A stretch of 27,500 bases of DNA from the NCBI GenBank assembly GCA_963575745.1, contig CAUYUJ010014353.1:242286-269785 (forward strand), given 5' to 3'. This DNA is from Prorocentrum cordatum. Its lineage: Eukaryota > Sar > Dinophyceae > Prorocentrales > Prorocentraceae. This document shows, piece by piece, positions 10,443 through 19,674 of the stretch; the first letter of the stretch is position 1; each line of letters opens with the position of its first letter. The notes beneath the pieces were generated by a model. The model had not been told where the DNA came from and did no database searches. It worked only from the letters and a program-made list of their open reading frames with translations. The position numbers and the translations under genes are program-made.

Positions 10443-10579
10443 CACGGCCGAGGACGAAACAGGAGTAATTCGTGGAATGATCCCTGGAACCAGAAAGAAA
10501 GTGTGAGGACTACCCTCGGGACGCTCGGGCCAACCCCTTGGCTGCGTCCAAGTTCGAAGCGCCAGGGCAACGTTTCGAA
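10443..10579 (-). other. LINE 5' leader
   Basis: 137 nt between the spliced leader and the first ORF1 ATG. The ORF1 frame is open through it and through the leader, but contains no ATG. It presumably is the 5' UTR of the trans-spliced mRNA. Confidence 0.65.
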
Positions 10580-10601
10580 CTTGAGCCAAAATGGCTACGG
10601 A
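10580..10601 (-). other. Relict dinoflagellate spliced leader
   Basis: Read on the minus strand, the bases match the 22-nt dinoflagellate leader at every position: T (an allowed first base), CCGTAGCC, then ATTTTGGCTCAAG. The first base, 10601, is shared with the target-site duplication, so it may belong to either. The base sequence after CAAG is TTCG, not the GTA donor of a spliced-leader RNA gene, so this is the 5' end of a spliced mRNA copied into DNA. It is the strongest taxonomic marker in the window. Confidence 0.95.
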
Positions 10602-10611
10602 TCATCATCAA

Positions 10612-10620
<9 letters not shown>
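10601..10620. repeat. Target-site duplication, LINE 5' side
   Basis: Identical to 5225-5244 over 20 bases, including the AAC interruption. It directly adjoins the spliced leader with no extra bases, showing reverse transcription reached the RNA 5' end. Confidence 0.85.
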
Positions 10621-10695
<75 letters not shown>

Positions 10696-10730
10696 GGTCA
10701 TCATCATCATCATCATCAGCATCATCATCC

Positions 10731-10775
<45 letters not shown>

Positions 10776-10794
10776 CCATCAGCATCAGCATCAG

Positions 10795-10838
<44 letters not shown>

Positions 10839-11302
10839 GCATCGTCGGCATCGTCAGCATCGTCATCAGCATCATCAGAATCATCAACAGCGCGTCGTGT
10901 TCACCAGACTCACCATTAGCATCACCACCATCACCACAACACCGATTGTCATCTTCACCACCACCCTCATCATCATCATTATTATCATCCCCATCTTCCC
11001 ACCACCATCATCTCAACCACAACCAATATCACCAGCACCATCATCATCATAGTCGTCATCGCCATCGTCATTGCCATCATCATAATCACCAACCTAATCA
11101 GCATCATCATCACTGGCATCATCATCGTCATAATCATCATCGTCGTCAACCTCATCGTCGCCATCATGATTATCACCATAATCGCTATCATCATCATACT
11201 CATCATGATGATTAGCATCAGCATCAGCATCAGCATCACCACCATCATCTCCATCAGCATAATGACTGCCACCATCATCATCAGAATCATCAGAATGATC
11301 AG

Positions 11303-11338
<36 letters not shown>

Positions 11339-11420
11339 AATCATCATCATCATCATCATCATCGCCGTCACCATCGTCATCATCGTCGTCATGATCATCG
11401 CTATCACCACCATCCTCAAT
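10621..11420. repeat. (CAT)n tract, right part of the split array
   Basis: Nearly pure CAT at 10621-10694, then variants CAG, CAC and CGT. Interrupted at about 10885-11040 by more mixed sequence before CAT, CGT and CAT blocks return. It continues the array broken by the LINE. Open frames (poly-His, poly-Ile, poly-Ser, poly-Met/Asp) are artefacts. Confidence 0.92.
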
Positions 11421-11479
11421 GCTCAACGGCAATCCTCATCGTCATATTCCATCTTCCTCCTCCACATCATCCTGAAGCG

Positions 11480-11585
11480 GTCATCCTTGTCCTCCTCCTC
11501 CTCCTCCTCCTCATCATCATCCCGCTCTCTCTCGCTCTCTCGCATTGTCTCTCTTTCTCTCTCTCTCTCTCTCTATCTCTCTTTT
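11480..11585. repeat. CTC and CT-rich pyrimidine tract
   Basis: (CTC)n at about 11488-11515 is followed by TCTCTC dinucleotide repeats to about 11585. Simple sequence with no gene. Confidence 0.85.
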
Positions 11586-11880
11586 CTCGCGCGCGCACCG
11601 ATGACAATGGTCGTACTGACGACGATCGCGACAACCAACACCACGACCACGACGACGGAGATGACGGGTGAGAACTGTGGCGATGCTCCTGGATATTGCT
11701 GTGTGTGTCCGCTCGCTTTTTCACTGATCGACCCCGCGCTTCCAGATGTCACGTCTTAGCAGACGCTGTGTGATGAACAGGAGGTCTGGCTGCCCGACCG
11801 TGGCTCGGCTGCCCTTGAAAGCGGACACGCAGCCTCAAGCTTGCTGGCGCTACTTGTCGCTTGGCAGGAAACTCAAGCTA
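11586..11880. other. Unique spacer, nothing recognised
   Basis: Mixed sequence between two pyrimidine tracts. It includes a short ACGACC-rich patch at 11610-11665. No gene recognised. Confidence 0.35.
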
Positions 11881-11885
11881 TTTCT

Positions 11886-12285
11886 CTTGCTCATCCTCCT
11901 CCTCCTCCTCGTATTCCGATTCCCTCTTCTCTTGTTTCCCTCCTCCACCTCCTCCTCCTCGTCCTTCTCCTCCTCCTCCTTCTCCTCAACCTCCTCCTTC
12001 TCCTCTTCCTCCTCCTCTTCCTCCTCCTGCACATCCTCATATTCCTCCTGCTCCCCTTCTACCCCCATCGTGTTTCCCCTCCTATCTCGCTCATCCTCCT
12101 TCTCGTGGACCTGCTCGAACTTCTCCATGCTCATCCTCCTCCTCCTCCTCCTCCTCCTCCTCCTCCTCCCCCACCTCCTCCTGCTCCTCCTCATCCTCCT
12201 GCTCCTCCTCCTCCTCCTCATCCTCCTCTTCCTCCTCCTTCTCCTCCTCCTCCTCCTCCTCTTCCTCCTCCTCCTCCCTCTCTGC
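11886..12285. repeat. (CTC)n pyrimidine microsatellite
   Basis: About 400 bases of CTC triplets with TTC and CAT interruptions, purest at 12130-12175 and 12190-12275. It reads as poly-Ser, poly-Pro or poly-Leu, and as poly-Glu on the other strand. The open frames of up to 216 codons here are artefacts. Confidence 0.93.
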
Positions 12286-12439
12286 CCCGCGAGGCGCCAC
12301 GCGTATCGCACTCGGCTCGGCCCCGAACGTCCGCATGGCGGCCTGGGCCGGCCCGACTTCCGCTCACCAGGGCAAGCCGGCGGTGGGTGTGTATAATATA
12401 GAGATGTTGTAGGATATTTACATATGTGTATATGTATGT

Positions 12440-12491
12440 CTGACTATGAATACATATATATATACATACATACATACATACATACATACAT

Positions 12492-12538
<47 letters not shown>

Positions 12539-12545
12539 TGTAACT
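12440..12545. repeat. Compound TA / CATA / GACA microsatellite
   Basis: A TATATA patch passes into (CATA)n at about 12465-12493 and then (GACA)n at 12493-12538. The order suggests one tract grew from the edge of the other through single base changes (CATA to CAGA to GACA). Confidence 0.92.
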
Positions 12546-12597
12546 ATATATAAGTGCACATGTGTATAATTACAGAAAGATGGAGATATATATGTAT

Positions 12598-12870
12598 ATA
12601 TAGAGAGAGAGAAAGAAAGAAAGAAAAAGAAAAAAAAAAAAAAAGGATAGGGAGAGTGAGAGGGAGAGCAAGAGGCAAAGCAAGAGGGGGAGCGAGAGTG
12701 GAAGCTGGAGAGGGAGAGGGAATGAATAAGGAGAGGCAAAGGGCGAAGGGAGAGGAGGAAAGACAGCACGAGAGACAGGAACAGGGAGAGGGAGAGGCAG
12801 GCAGGCAGAGGGAGAGAGAGGGAGAGAGACAGGCAGGCAGACCGACAGACAGGCAGATGGAGGGACGGAC
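12598..12870. repeat. Purine (GA-rich) tract
   Basis: A long homopurine-like stretch with AGAGAG, AAAGAAAG, an A-run near 12630-12644 and GGCAGGCAG patches near 12798-12856. No gene recognised. Confidence 0.8.
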
Positions 12871-13000
12871 GCACGGGCGGCCAAGCGCCTCTCCGGGAGC
12901 AGCGAGCGCGGCGAGCCCAAGACGCTCTGGGCAAGCGGCCTAAGACCGCGGGGAGCACCGGCCAAACCGCCAGAGCGGACGGACAGGGCAGGCAGGACAG
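12871..13000. other. GC-rich spacer
   Basis: GC-rich flank of the foldback element, including GGACAGGGCAGGCAGGACAG just before it. Nothing else recognised. Confidence 0.3.
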
Positions 13001-13172
13001 TTGGCGGCGAGCGAGGGGGGGAAGTGAGAAGTAGAAGGCCTTCTCAGAAGGCGGCGGGACTTCTCAGAGCCCTCGTGCCTTCTGAGAAGCTTCCCGTGCC
13101 TTCGGGGAAGGCTTAGAAGACTTCTCGGGCGGCCTTCTCCTTCTCACTTCCCCCCCTCGCTCGCCGCCGAGA
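13001..13172. mobile_element. Foldback / MITE-like inverted-repeat element
   Basis: The arms 13003-13031 and 13140-13168 are perfect 29-bp inverted copies, starting GGCGGCGAGCGAGG and ending AAGTGAGAAG. They extend to 38 bp (13003-13040 and 13131-13168) with one mismatch. The ~90-bp centre holds further small palindromes (CCTTCTCAGAAGG, CCTTCTGAGAAG). CAGGACAG lies on both sides (12993-13000 and 13173-13180) and may be an 8-bp target duplication, but the flank is rich in such words. It has no coding capacity. It could instead be a simple large hairpin. Confidence 0.6.
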
Positions 13173-13186
13173 CAGGACAGGGCAGG

Positions 13187-14010
13187 GCCAAGACGAGGCG
13201 CAAGGGGCGGGCAGGCGGTCTGAAGAGACCGGTGCCAGGACTCGGGAGCGGCCAAGAAGGGGGTGTCCAAGAGGGGGGGGTACAAATCATGACCGGCGAC
13301 ATGTGCGCGGCCCAGCGGGGGGGCCAGGGACGTAATGAACTAAGAAGAGGCGCCATAAAATCTGGGGAAATATCATGGCCCCCGCCATGATATCCACCCC
13401 CCCTTGTCATCACCCTCCTCTTCTCCGCCCCCGAAGGACGAGGCAAGGGGGGCGCAGGGCCGAGGGAGGAAGCGACGGGAGGGGCCCTCGGGTTGGACCC
13501 CTGCGCTGCCCTCGCGGCTCTCCGGCCGGGGGGGGGCATTTGCCGAAGCGCCCACCGCTCTCCTGGGGAGGGGTGGTAGGCTGCCCGGGCCACGTCGACC
13601 CCGGCATGCCGACTTTGTCTTTGAGCCCCCCGTCAGGGAGGGGGGGGCGCCCGATCGCAACCGCACCGGACCGATCCCAACTACTTGGCACCGATCGCAA
13701 CTGATTATAATCGGCCCTTTCCAGTTGCGACAAGACGTGCGCCGTTCGATACATCATATAATAGTGGAGGGGCTATCAACCCCGCTTTAGGGCAACGTGC
13801 ACAGCTTGCCTTCGGTGGGCGCTTCAGACTCTTTTAACTGCACCTTCTTCCGACGGTAGGACCTCACATGATTTTGCTCCTGAACTACTCTTGCCACGTA
13901 CTTCGTCGTCCTCCTCGTCCTTCTCCGGTGCGCGGAGCAAACCCTTCAGACGTCCAAATGAGCCGCCTCCGATGAATAATGTGAAACGCATGAAGCGCAG
14001 GCCCCGTAGG
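13187..14010. other. GC-rich non-coding stretch, nothing firm
   Basis: GC-rich DNA with several G-runs (13275-13282, 13316-13323, 13531-13538, 13640-13647). Open frames exist on both strands, reflecting GC content; none shows a recognisable domain. A short direct repeat CCGATC(G/C)CAACT occurs at about 13672-13702. Confidence 0.4.
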
Positions 14011-14016
14011 GAGGGG

Positions 14017-14530
14017 TTCCTGTTACAGACTTCCCTGCGATTCACTCACACATGAGACTCCCGCTCCAGACTTCCTCAGCATTCAAGCCTCAGAAGCCAA
14101 AAAGTGACGACAGCGAAAAGGTTCCAATACCCCGCTCAAGTGAAAATCTGAAATGGGAATCCCATGTGGAAGGGTTCCCGCTCGAGACTGCCCCTCGATC
14201 CACTCACACACGAGGCTCCCGCTCCGGACTCTCTCAATAGTCAAACCTCAGAAACCCAAAAACGACGACAGCTACAAGGTTCCGATAGTCCGCTCGGGAA
14301 AAAAACATGAGGCGGTGACCCCATAAGGAACGGCTACCGCCCAAGACTTCCCCGCGATTCACTCACACACGAGACTCCCGCTTCAGACTTCCCTATTACT
14401 CGGCCCTGAGGAGCCCAAAAGTGACGACGGTAACAGGGTGCCGATACCCCTCTCAATCCAGGAGATGTTCCCGCTCGCAACGTCCTCAAGATTCACTCAC
14501 ACACAAGGCTCTGTCTGGTTGGAGACTTCC
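14017..14530. repeat. ~158-bp degenerate tandem repeat, about 3.3 copies
   Basis: The anchor GATTCACTCACACA recurs at 14039, 14198, 14356 and 14490 (spacing 159, 158, 134). It is followed each time by GAGACTCCCGCTCCAGACTTCC-like sequence, then AGCCCAAAAGTGACGACAG, then GGTTCCGATACCCCGCTC. The last copy is shortened. No coding signal. Confidence 0.8.
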
Positions 14531-14565
14531 TCACGATGAGCGTGTGAGCGTGATTGCGTGTGTGA

Positions 14566-14640
14566 ATGCGCGAAATGATGACGATGACGATCACGATGCC
14601 GATGACGATGACAATGGGGATGATGATGCTGTTCACGTCC
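14566..14640. repeat. Degenerate (GAT)n tract
   Basis: GATGACGATGACGATCACGATG-type triplets. This is the CAT repeat type in the opposite strand orientation to the large tracts of the window. Confidence 0.7.
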
Positions 14641-15310
14641 TCATGATGCGGCTGTGAGCGCGCGCAAGAGCGCGTGAGAATGTGAGCGTGTGCGACCATG
14701 ATGATTTGTTGCTTGGAATTGTGAAACTATGGTGTGGACACAACGCTGACCGATAAGCATGATGAGATGAAGTAAGTAATGATGATGGCGTGATGGCCAT
14801 GATGAGTGTGAAAGGAAGAGGTGTTCTCTCCTGCGCGGGAATGTCCCCAAATAAAAGAGCCCACTTCGCATGTGGGACATACAAACTTGCGATTTCGAAA
14901 ACCAACAACGACAATTAGCTAACCCCATACAACCCCAATGGTTCACGAGTAGCTAAAGCCCAACAAGATGACGACATGTCCAGCACGTACACGGTTATTC
15001 CAAATGCTGGTAATCATGGGGGCCGTGGCAACATGTAGCTAACCATTGGAACTCGAAACCGTACATGCATTGTGATGTCCCGCGGCTCCTGACCACTCTA
15101 TGGGGTTGCATGGAAGCAGTCGGTTCGTAAATGTCATAGGGCGCTGTCATAAAACGTGCGCGCGTGGTTATCCCGACCAAATTAATGGAACGCTTGCCAC
15201 GTCTAGGAGTAGCGCCCACCTCTGACTACCGGTTGACAAGTGCGACGACTGGTTGTACTTATTTGGGAACAAATAAAACTAGCCATCGCGGACCCCAAAA
15301 AGGTTTGTTA
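14641..15310. other. Unique non-coding stretch, nothing recognised
   Basis: Ordinary base composition with no long open frame, RNA gene or repeat that I recognise. Confidence 0.4.
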
Positions 15311-15312
15311 CT

Positions 15313-15387
15313 GAATATATCTATATATATATACACACATACATACATACATACATACATACATACATACATACATACATACATACA

Positions 15388-15417
<30 letters not shown>
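15313..15417. repeat. (CATA)n microsatellite
   Basis: About 80 bases of pure CATA after a TATATACACA lead-in. Other CATA tracts are at 12465-12493 and 20410-20475. Confidence 0.95.
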
Positions 15418-15418
<1 letters not shown>

Positions 15419-15559
15419 GACGTTATCTACGCGGGGCGATCTACGTGACGTAATATTTGCGGTGCCACCTTGTTCCTCAATCTTGGTTGTGCGATCTACA
15501 ATGTGCTGTATACGAAGTGCGCAAAATATGGCGTGAAATCGATCTGGTGCGGTGACCTG

Positions 15560-16600
15560 TCGTCCGAAGTGAATTGTCCACCCCACTGCCCGCAGCATCA
15601 TCCCACACACCCACCCGCGCCTTCGTTTGCAAAGCCCGTGAAGCGGCGATTGCGATGACTGCTTGGCGCTGGCTGGCGCATCGCTGCGGCCGCACTAGCG
15701 CGCACAGGCTGGCGCGAAGGGCGGCCAGCTAGTCTGGCGCAAACGAGGCAACCGCGGTGGGGGGGCTGACCGCCTGGGATTCCCCAGCGCGCCCCGCACG
15801 CCGCGCTGACGCGCGGGGGCGCTTCAGTGAGAGTCGGTGCCTCAGGCGGGCGCGGTATCATGGCGACGTCGACACTGGAAAACACGATGAAATGGCGGCG
15901 ATGCTGGTGGCAATGACGATGATGACGTTGGCGAGGCCAATGACGGCGCCGATGCTGATCCCACCGATGGCAATGATCGTGTCCACGCGTCGATGATAAA
16001 GTGGTTGGAAAGATTTCGCATTTGACAGGGATCGTGCGCCCCCCCCTCAGCAAGCGCGCCAACGTGTTCGAATCATTTCGGCATGCGCGCGCGAGACGCC
16101 CACTTGGTCGCATGTGCTGAAAATTTTGGCAAGCCGATATTTTTCGCAAGAGTCGCAACAGCGCGCGCCCAGACTTCTTGAAAAACACATTGCCAAACCA
16201 GTGGTTGCTCATGTATTAAGAAGCCCCGGTGAAGAAAAACTTGCGAAACCTTGGTGTGTTGACGGGTTCCGGCATGCGCGCGCGACGACGCGCGCATGAA
16301 GTGTTGTTCCCATCCTGTGCTCTGCACGGCTGCAAGTTTATTTGTTGTGATAAAATGGCGCGCGCGTGATAGCATTTGCAATGGATTTGGGGGAGGAGGA
16401 ACCCTGCCGTATCAATTCATATGTAAAATGAACCATGGAGCTGTAGCACACGTTAATCGTATTATCCTAAAAAGAGCCGTAAGACCGAAGGGGTAGATCC
16501 AAATTCCATTCCGGAGAATCGATATGATGCAACTGTTGTGGAAAAATTTGCGCGGTGCAGTCTATGTGGTGCCGTCGACACGGTGAAACTAAGAGTTGTT
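15560..16600. repeat. Diverged ~1-kb duplication, copy 1
   Basis: It shares an ordered set of blocks with 16608-17470. Block one is GAATTGTC...CACCCACCCGC, then GGCGGCGATTGCGATGACT, TTGGCGCTGGCTGGCGCATC and GGCCAGCTAGTCTGGCG (15570-15745). Block two is TTTCGGCATGCGCGCGCG and what follows (16075-16300). Block three is GATAAAATGGCGCGCG...ATATGTAAAATG (16350-16430). This copy has about 200 extra GATG-rich bases at 15800-16010. No convincing protein in either copy. Confidence 0.75.
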
Positions 16601-16607
16601 CGCAGTG

Positions 16608-17470
16608 AATTGTCAACTCACTGCACGCCCAATCACCCCACCCACCCACCCGCAACTTGGTTACTAGAACCCGTGCGGCGGCGATTGCGATGACTATTTG
16701 GCGCTGGCTGGCGCATCGCCGCCGCCGCGCTAGCTTGCGCAGGCTGGCGCGCAGAGCGGCCAGCTAGTCTGGCGTGACCGACGCGGCCACGAGGGTGGGG
16801 CTGACAGCTGGGGCCTTCCCAGCGCGTATTGAAGCCAAAAGTTTTTGAAGGATTCCGGCATGCGCGCGCGACGACGCGCGCGTGCGCACTTAGTCCCGTT
16901 TTCTGCAGAAAGGATTCCCGCGACGGCACGCGCGCGAGGGCGTTCGAACGATTTCGACATGCGCGCGCGCGCGAAGCCCGTTTGGTAGCATGTTGTGAAA
17001 ATGTTGAAACACTGATGGTTATCTTAAGAATTCGCAAGACCGCGCGCACACGTTTTTCTTGAACATGCGTGTTGCGCAACCGTGTGTTGTTACATGTTTC
17101 TCGGACACTCGATTTTGAAACCCTTCTTAACCGACGGTTTTTTTTCAAAGATTTCGGCATGCGCGCGCGACGACGCGCGCGTGTGCATTTCGTTCCATCT
17201 GTTGCAAGGAAGTTTGAAAACTGATGATGTGTGATAAACGAGTTTGCGCGCATAATACATTTTGCAAAAAATATGACGTGGGGGGCGATACCGGCCTGCC
17301 TGGGATGGTACGAGCTCATATTTAGGATGGAAGATGGGGCAGAATCATATGTAAATTGCAATACGAAAAGGGGGCTCGATAATTCCGGGGGGGTAAATAT
17401 TTCAGAAAGGAGAATAGATGCTGCGCAATATACGCTGCGCAACTGATGCTGTGCAATCGATGTAGTGCAG
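16608..17470. repeat. Diverged ~1-kb duplication, copy 2
   Basis: A direct repeat of 15560-16600, with GGCGGCGATTGCGATGACT at 16677 and GGCCAGCTAGTCTGGCG at 16758, then CATGCGCGCG units at 16859, 16959 and 17158, then GATAAACGAGTTTGCGCGC. The two copies run head to tail about 1.05 kb apart at their left ends. Minus-strand frames of up to 343 codons cross this copy, but they do not hold in copy 1. Confidence 0.75.
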
Positions 17471-17760
17471 ACGGTGACGAGGCGGCGACGGGGCGGCGAC
17501 GGCGGAAACATAGGTGCCAGACCGCCAGACAGGACACGACGACGGGCGGCGACGAGGCGGCGAAAAGGTCGCGACGACGGCGGCGACATAGCTGTCAGAC
17601 CGCTAGACGAGCCCAGGCGGCTGGCGGTGACGAGGCGGCGAAGGAGCGGCGACGGCGGCAACATAGCCGCCAGACCGCCACTCAGGCCCAGACGACGAGT
17701 GGCGACGAGGCGGCGATGGGGCGGCGACGGGGCGGAGACATAGCCGCCAGACCGGCAGGC
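17470..17760. repeat. 75-78-bp minisatellite, four copies
   Basis: ACATAG recurs at 17508, 17586, 17661 and 17738. Each unit reads roughly GACGAGGCGGCGA, GGCGGCGACGGCGG, ACATAGCCGCCAGACCG. Near multiples of three keep several frames open (up to 109 codons, Arg-rich), and I treat these as artefacts. Confidence 0.85.
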
Positions 17761-18235
17761 ATGCCAAGATCCTGAGAGAAGACATCAGCACCCCTAATTG
17801 CAAGCACTTTGTGGGAAATGTTGGAACTGCTGCTTATTATTGGTGATATGGCGAAGTTTAACACACATGTTGGAAGCGCAGCTAAATATTACAAGTGCAA
17901 CGAAGTGATGGAGTGATAGCTTACACAAATATCATTGTTGGGACTGTGGCTACATATCGGAACTGTGGGTACTTCTAGCTGGATATCGAGTTTGCATGTA
18001 ATCACTGTGCATACGAATGATTAATTCAGCTGCGTGTGTTTGTGTCCGTCACCGTGCCTCGAGGCACGAAGTGGAGTGTTCCCCAGCCTTCTAGACTCAC
18101 ATGCACTCGGAACTCCATGTTGGAATGTTCTTATTGGAAGCAGGGAGTCCAAAATATCAGAAACCTTCTGGGCGCTCTGGCGCTTTCTCGGGCATCCTCG
18201 CGTAACTTTTCGAGAGGCCACAGACCCAAGCCTGG
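17761..18235. other. Unique non-coding stretch, nothing recognised
   Basis: Mixed composition. The long open frame starting at 18036 owes its length to the C-rich array that follows. Confidence 0.4.
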
Positions 18236-18780
18236 CAACGCTCCAGGACGCCTAAGATGGCCCCAAGACGGCCCAAGAGGCCCCCAAGTCGCCCCAAGGG
18301 GGCTACACGAGGCCCCCCTGAGAGGGCCCCCAGATGCCAAAAGCAGTGATGTTCTCTCTAGGTGTCTGAAGGTGCTTCATGGTCTCGCCTTTTCTGGCTG
18401 TTGCCGCCCCTGGACGGCCCAAAGAGCCTCCAAGATTGCCCCAAGGCGGCCCAAGACGCCCCCAGACAGCCCACGATACCCCCAAGACGGCCCAACAGGC
18501 CCTTTAGACGACCCAATAGAACTCCAAGAGGGGCCAAAAGAGGCCACAGAGGGGGAACACGAACCGACATTTCGACTTCTTCGCCCCAAGATGACCCCCG
18601 AGACCGCCAGCAGGCACCCAAGAGGTCCCCCGCAAGCTCCAGGGAGCCCCCAAGAACCAAATCAGGCTCCAAGAGGTCCCCGAGAGACCCCAGAGAGGCC
18701 CCAAGACACCCAAAAACCGAAAACGAGAGGCTTCCGAGAGGCCTCCCAAGTGATCCCCACAGGCATCCCAGGCCTCTGAC
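18236..18780 (+). repeat. C-rich array of short CCAAGACGGCCCAAGAGGCC-type motifs
   Basis: Degenerate repeats of CCCCAAGA(C/G)GGCC(C) every 12-18 bases on the + strand. They read as Pro/Arg/Gln-rich peptide in any frame. The same motif appears on the opposite strand at 19195-20370 and again on this strand at 27240-27430. Confidence 0.75.
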
Positions 18781-18830
18781 CTACAACCCAGGCACAGTGG
18801 CGGGATGGACCGAAGGCCACCATAAATATA

Positions 18831-18869
18831 CTAGAACCATCGCGCGCACTTCGCGCGCTGAAGTTCTAG
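18831..18869. other. Compound hairpin
   Basis: CTAGAAC (18831-18837) pairs with GTTCTAG (18863-18869), and inside it GCGCGC (18842-18847) pairs with GCGCGC (18853-18858). The right half with its flank, GTTCTAGCTAG...GACAGG, recurs at 19412-19436 without the left arm. Confidence 0.6.
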
Positions 18870-19194
18870 CTAGGCTCGACAGGCGAACGCATGAAATGTC
18901 AATAGTTGAAGTGCCTTGTGCATCTAACGACCTTCTTGGATTCCCTGAGCAAGCCTCGGAAGCGTATAGAAGGGGAAATGCGGAAACCACAAAATCACAC
19001 ATATCATTTAGGTGTTTGTTCGATGATTTGGGGCCCTCGAAAGCTTTCTGGGATTTGATGACGGGGACTTGATTATGGTTTGGTGTGCTAAAAACAGCAG
19101 GGGATATGTTGAAAAAAAGAATTCTGAGAATTCCCTGTCTTTCAAATTGCCATGCTTGGGCTGTGGGAGATAAGTCTCCGGGATGCAGGCCATG
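18870..19194. other. Spacer between C-rich and G-rich arrays
   Basis: AT-richer sequence with part-repeats of 19397-19670: GTTCTAGCTAG(G/A)CT(C/G)GACAGG at 18863 and 19412, and AAAAAGA...CCTGTCTTT at about 19107 and 19602. No gene recognised. Confidence 0.45.
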
Positions 19195-19400
19195 GTCTGT
19201 TGGGATGGCCCTCGGGGCCTTTTTGGCGGCGTCTCGGAAGTCTTTCGGGGCCTCTTGGGGGGCTCTTGGTGCCTCCTGGGAGCCTCCCGGGAGTCTCCGC
19301 AGGCATCTGGGGGGCGCCTCGAGAACCTCTGGGAGAAACATGGAGCCACCTTGGGGCAAAGCGCTTGTAAGGCTTTGGGAGGTCCCCTCTTTTGTTTCTT
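19195..19400 (-). repeat. G-rich array, first block (inverted motif)
   Basis: Repeats of GGGGCCTCTTGGGG and GGGAGCCTCCCGGGAG. It is the reverse complement of the motif at 18236-18780. Confidence 0.7.
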
Positions 19401-19674
19401 GGCGCGCGCGCTGACGTTCTAGCTAGACTGGACAGGTGAACTCATGGGATCTCGATATTTACGATGGCTTCAGGGGCAGCCAAGAGGACACGAAGACGAC
19501 CCAAGCGAGTGCCAAGACAGCGTCAGAGAGTTCAGCAGCACTCCCGAAAAATCATCGCAGTGTGACCCCCCAAGTCCTGATGGGGCTCGGGATGAACTTG
19601 CACAAAAAGAGAATCACTGGATGTCCTGTCTTTTTTCTCCAGTGGGGCCTCCTAACATGTAGTGCTCAGGAATC

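Larger units (their letters stand above)
5245..10600 (-). mobile_element. Non-LTR (LINE) retrotransposon with spliced leader at its 5' end
   Basis: A 5356-bp element on the minus strand. In its sense direction: spliced leader (10600-10580), 137-nt leader, ORF1 (10442-9395), ORF2 with AP-type endonuclease and reverse transcriptase (about 9394-5558), and a 313-nt 3' UTR ending AAAAGAAAT. Identical 20-bp duplications flank it, so both ends are known and insertion was recent enough to leave them intact. There are no long terminal repeats and no long poly(A). Frames are broken at 9885-9887, 8574-8578 and 7493-7503. The two-ORF plan with AP endonuclease suggests an L1-like group, but I cannot place the clade without a tree. 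It inserted into a (CAT)n microsatellite. Confidence 0.93.

Noticed and set aside
10580-10601. A spliced-leader RNA gene
   Set aside because: The leader is followed by TTCGAAACG rather than a GT donor, and by the LINE leader; there is no intron or Sm-like site.
11746-12396. 216-codon + ORF and overlapping minus ORFs
   Set aside because: Driven by the CTC pyrimidine tract; no motif in the short unique ends.
16633-17664. 343-codon minus-strand ORF
   Set aside because: Arg/Ala-rich, spans the diverged duplication and the 76-bp minisatellite, and does not hold in the sister copy; no domain seen.
18036-18779. 247-codon Pro-rich + ORF
   Set aside because: Most of it is the C-rich array, which is open in several frames; the first 70 codons show no recognisable domain.
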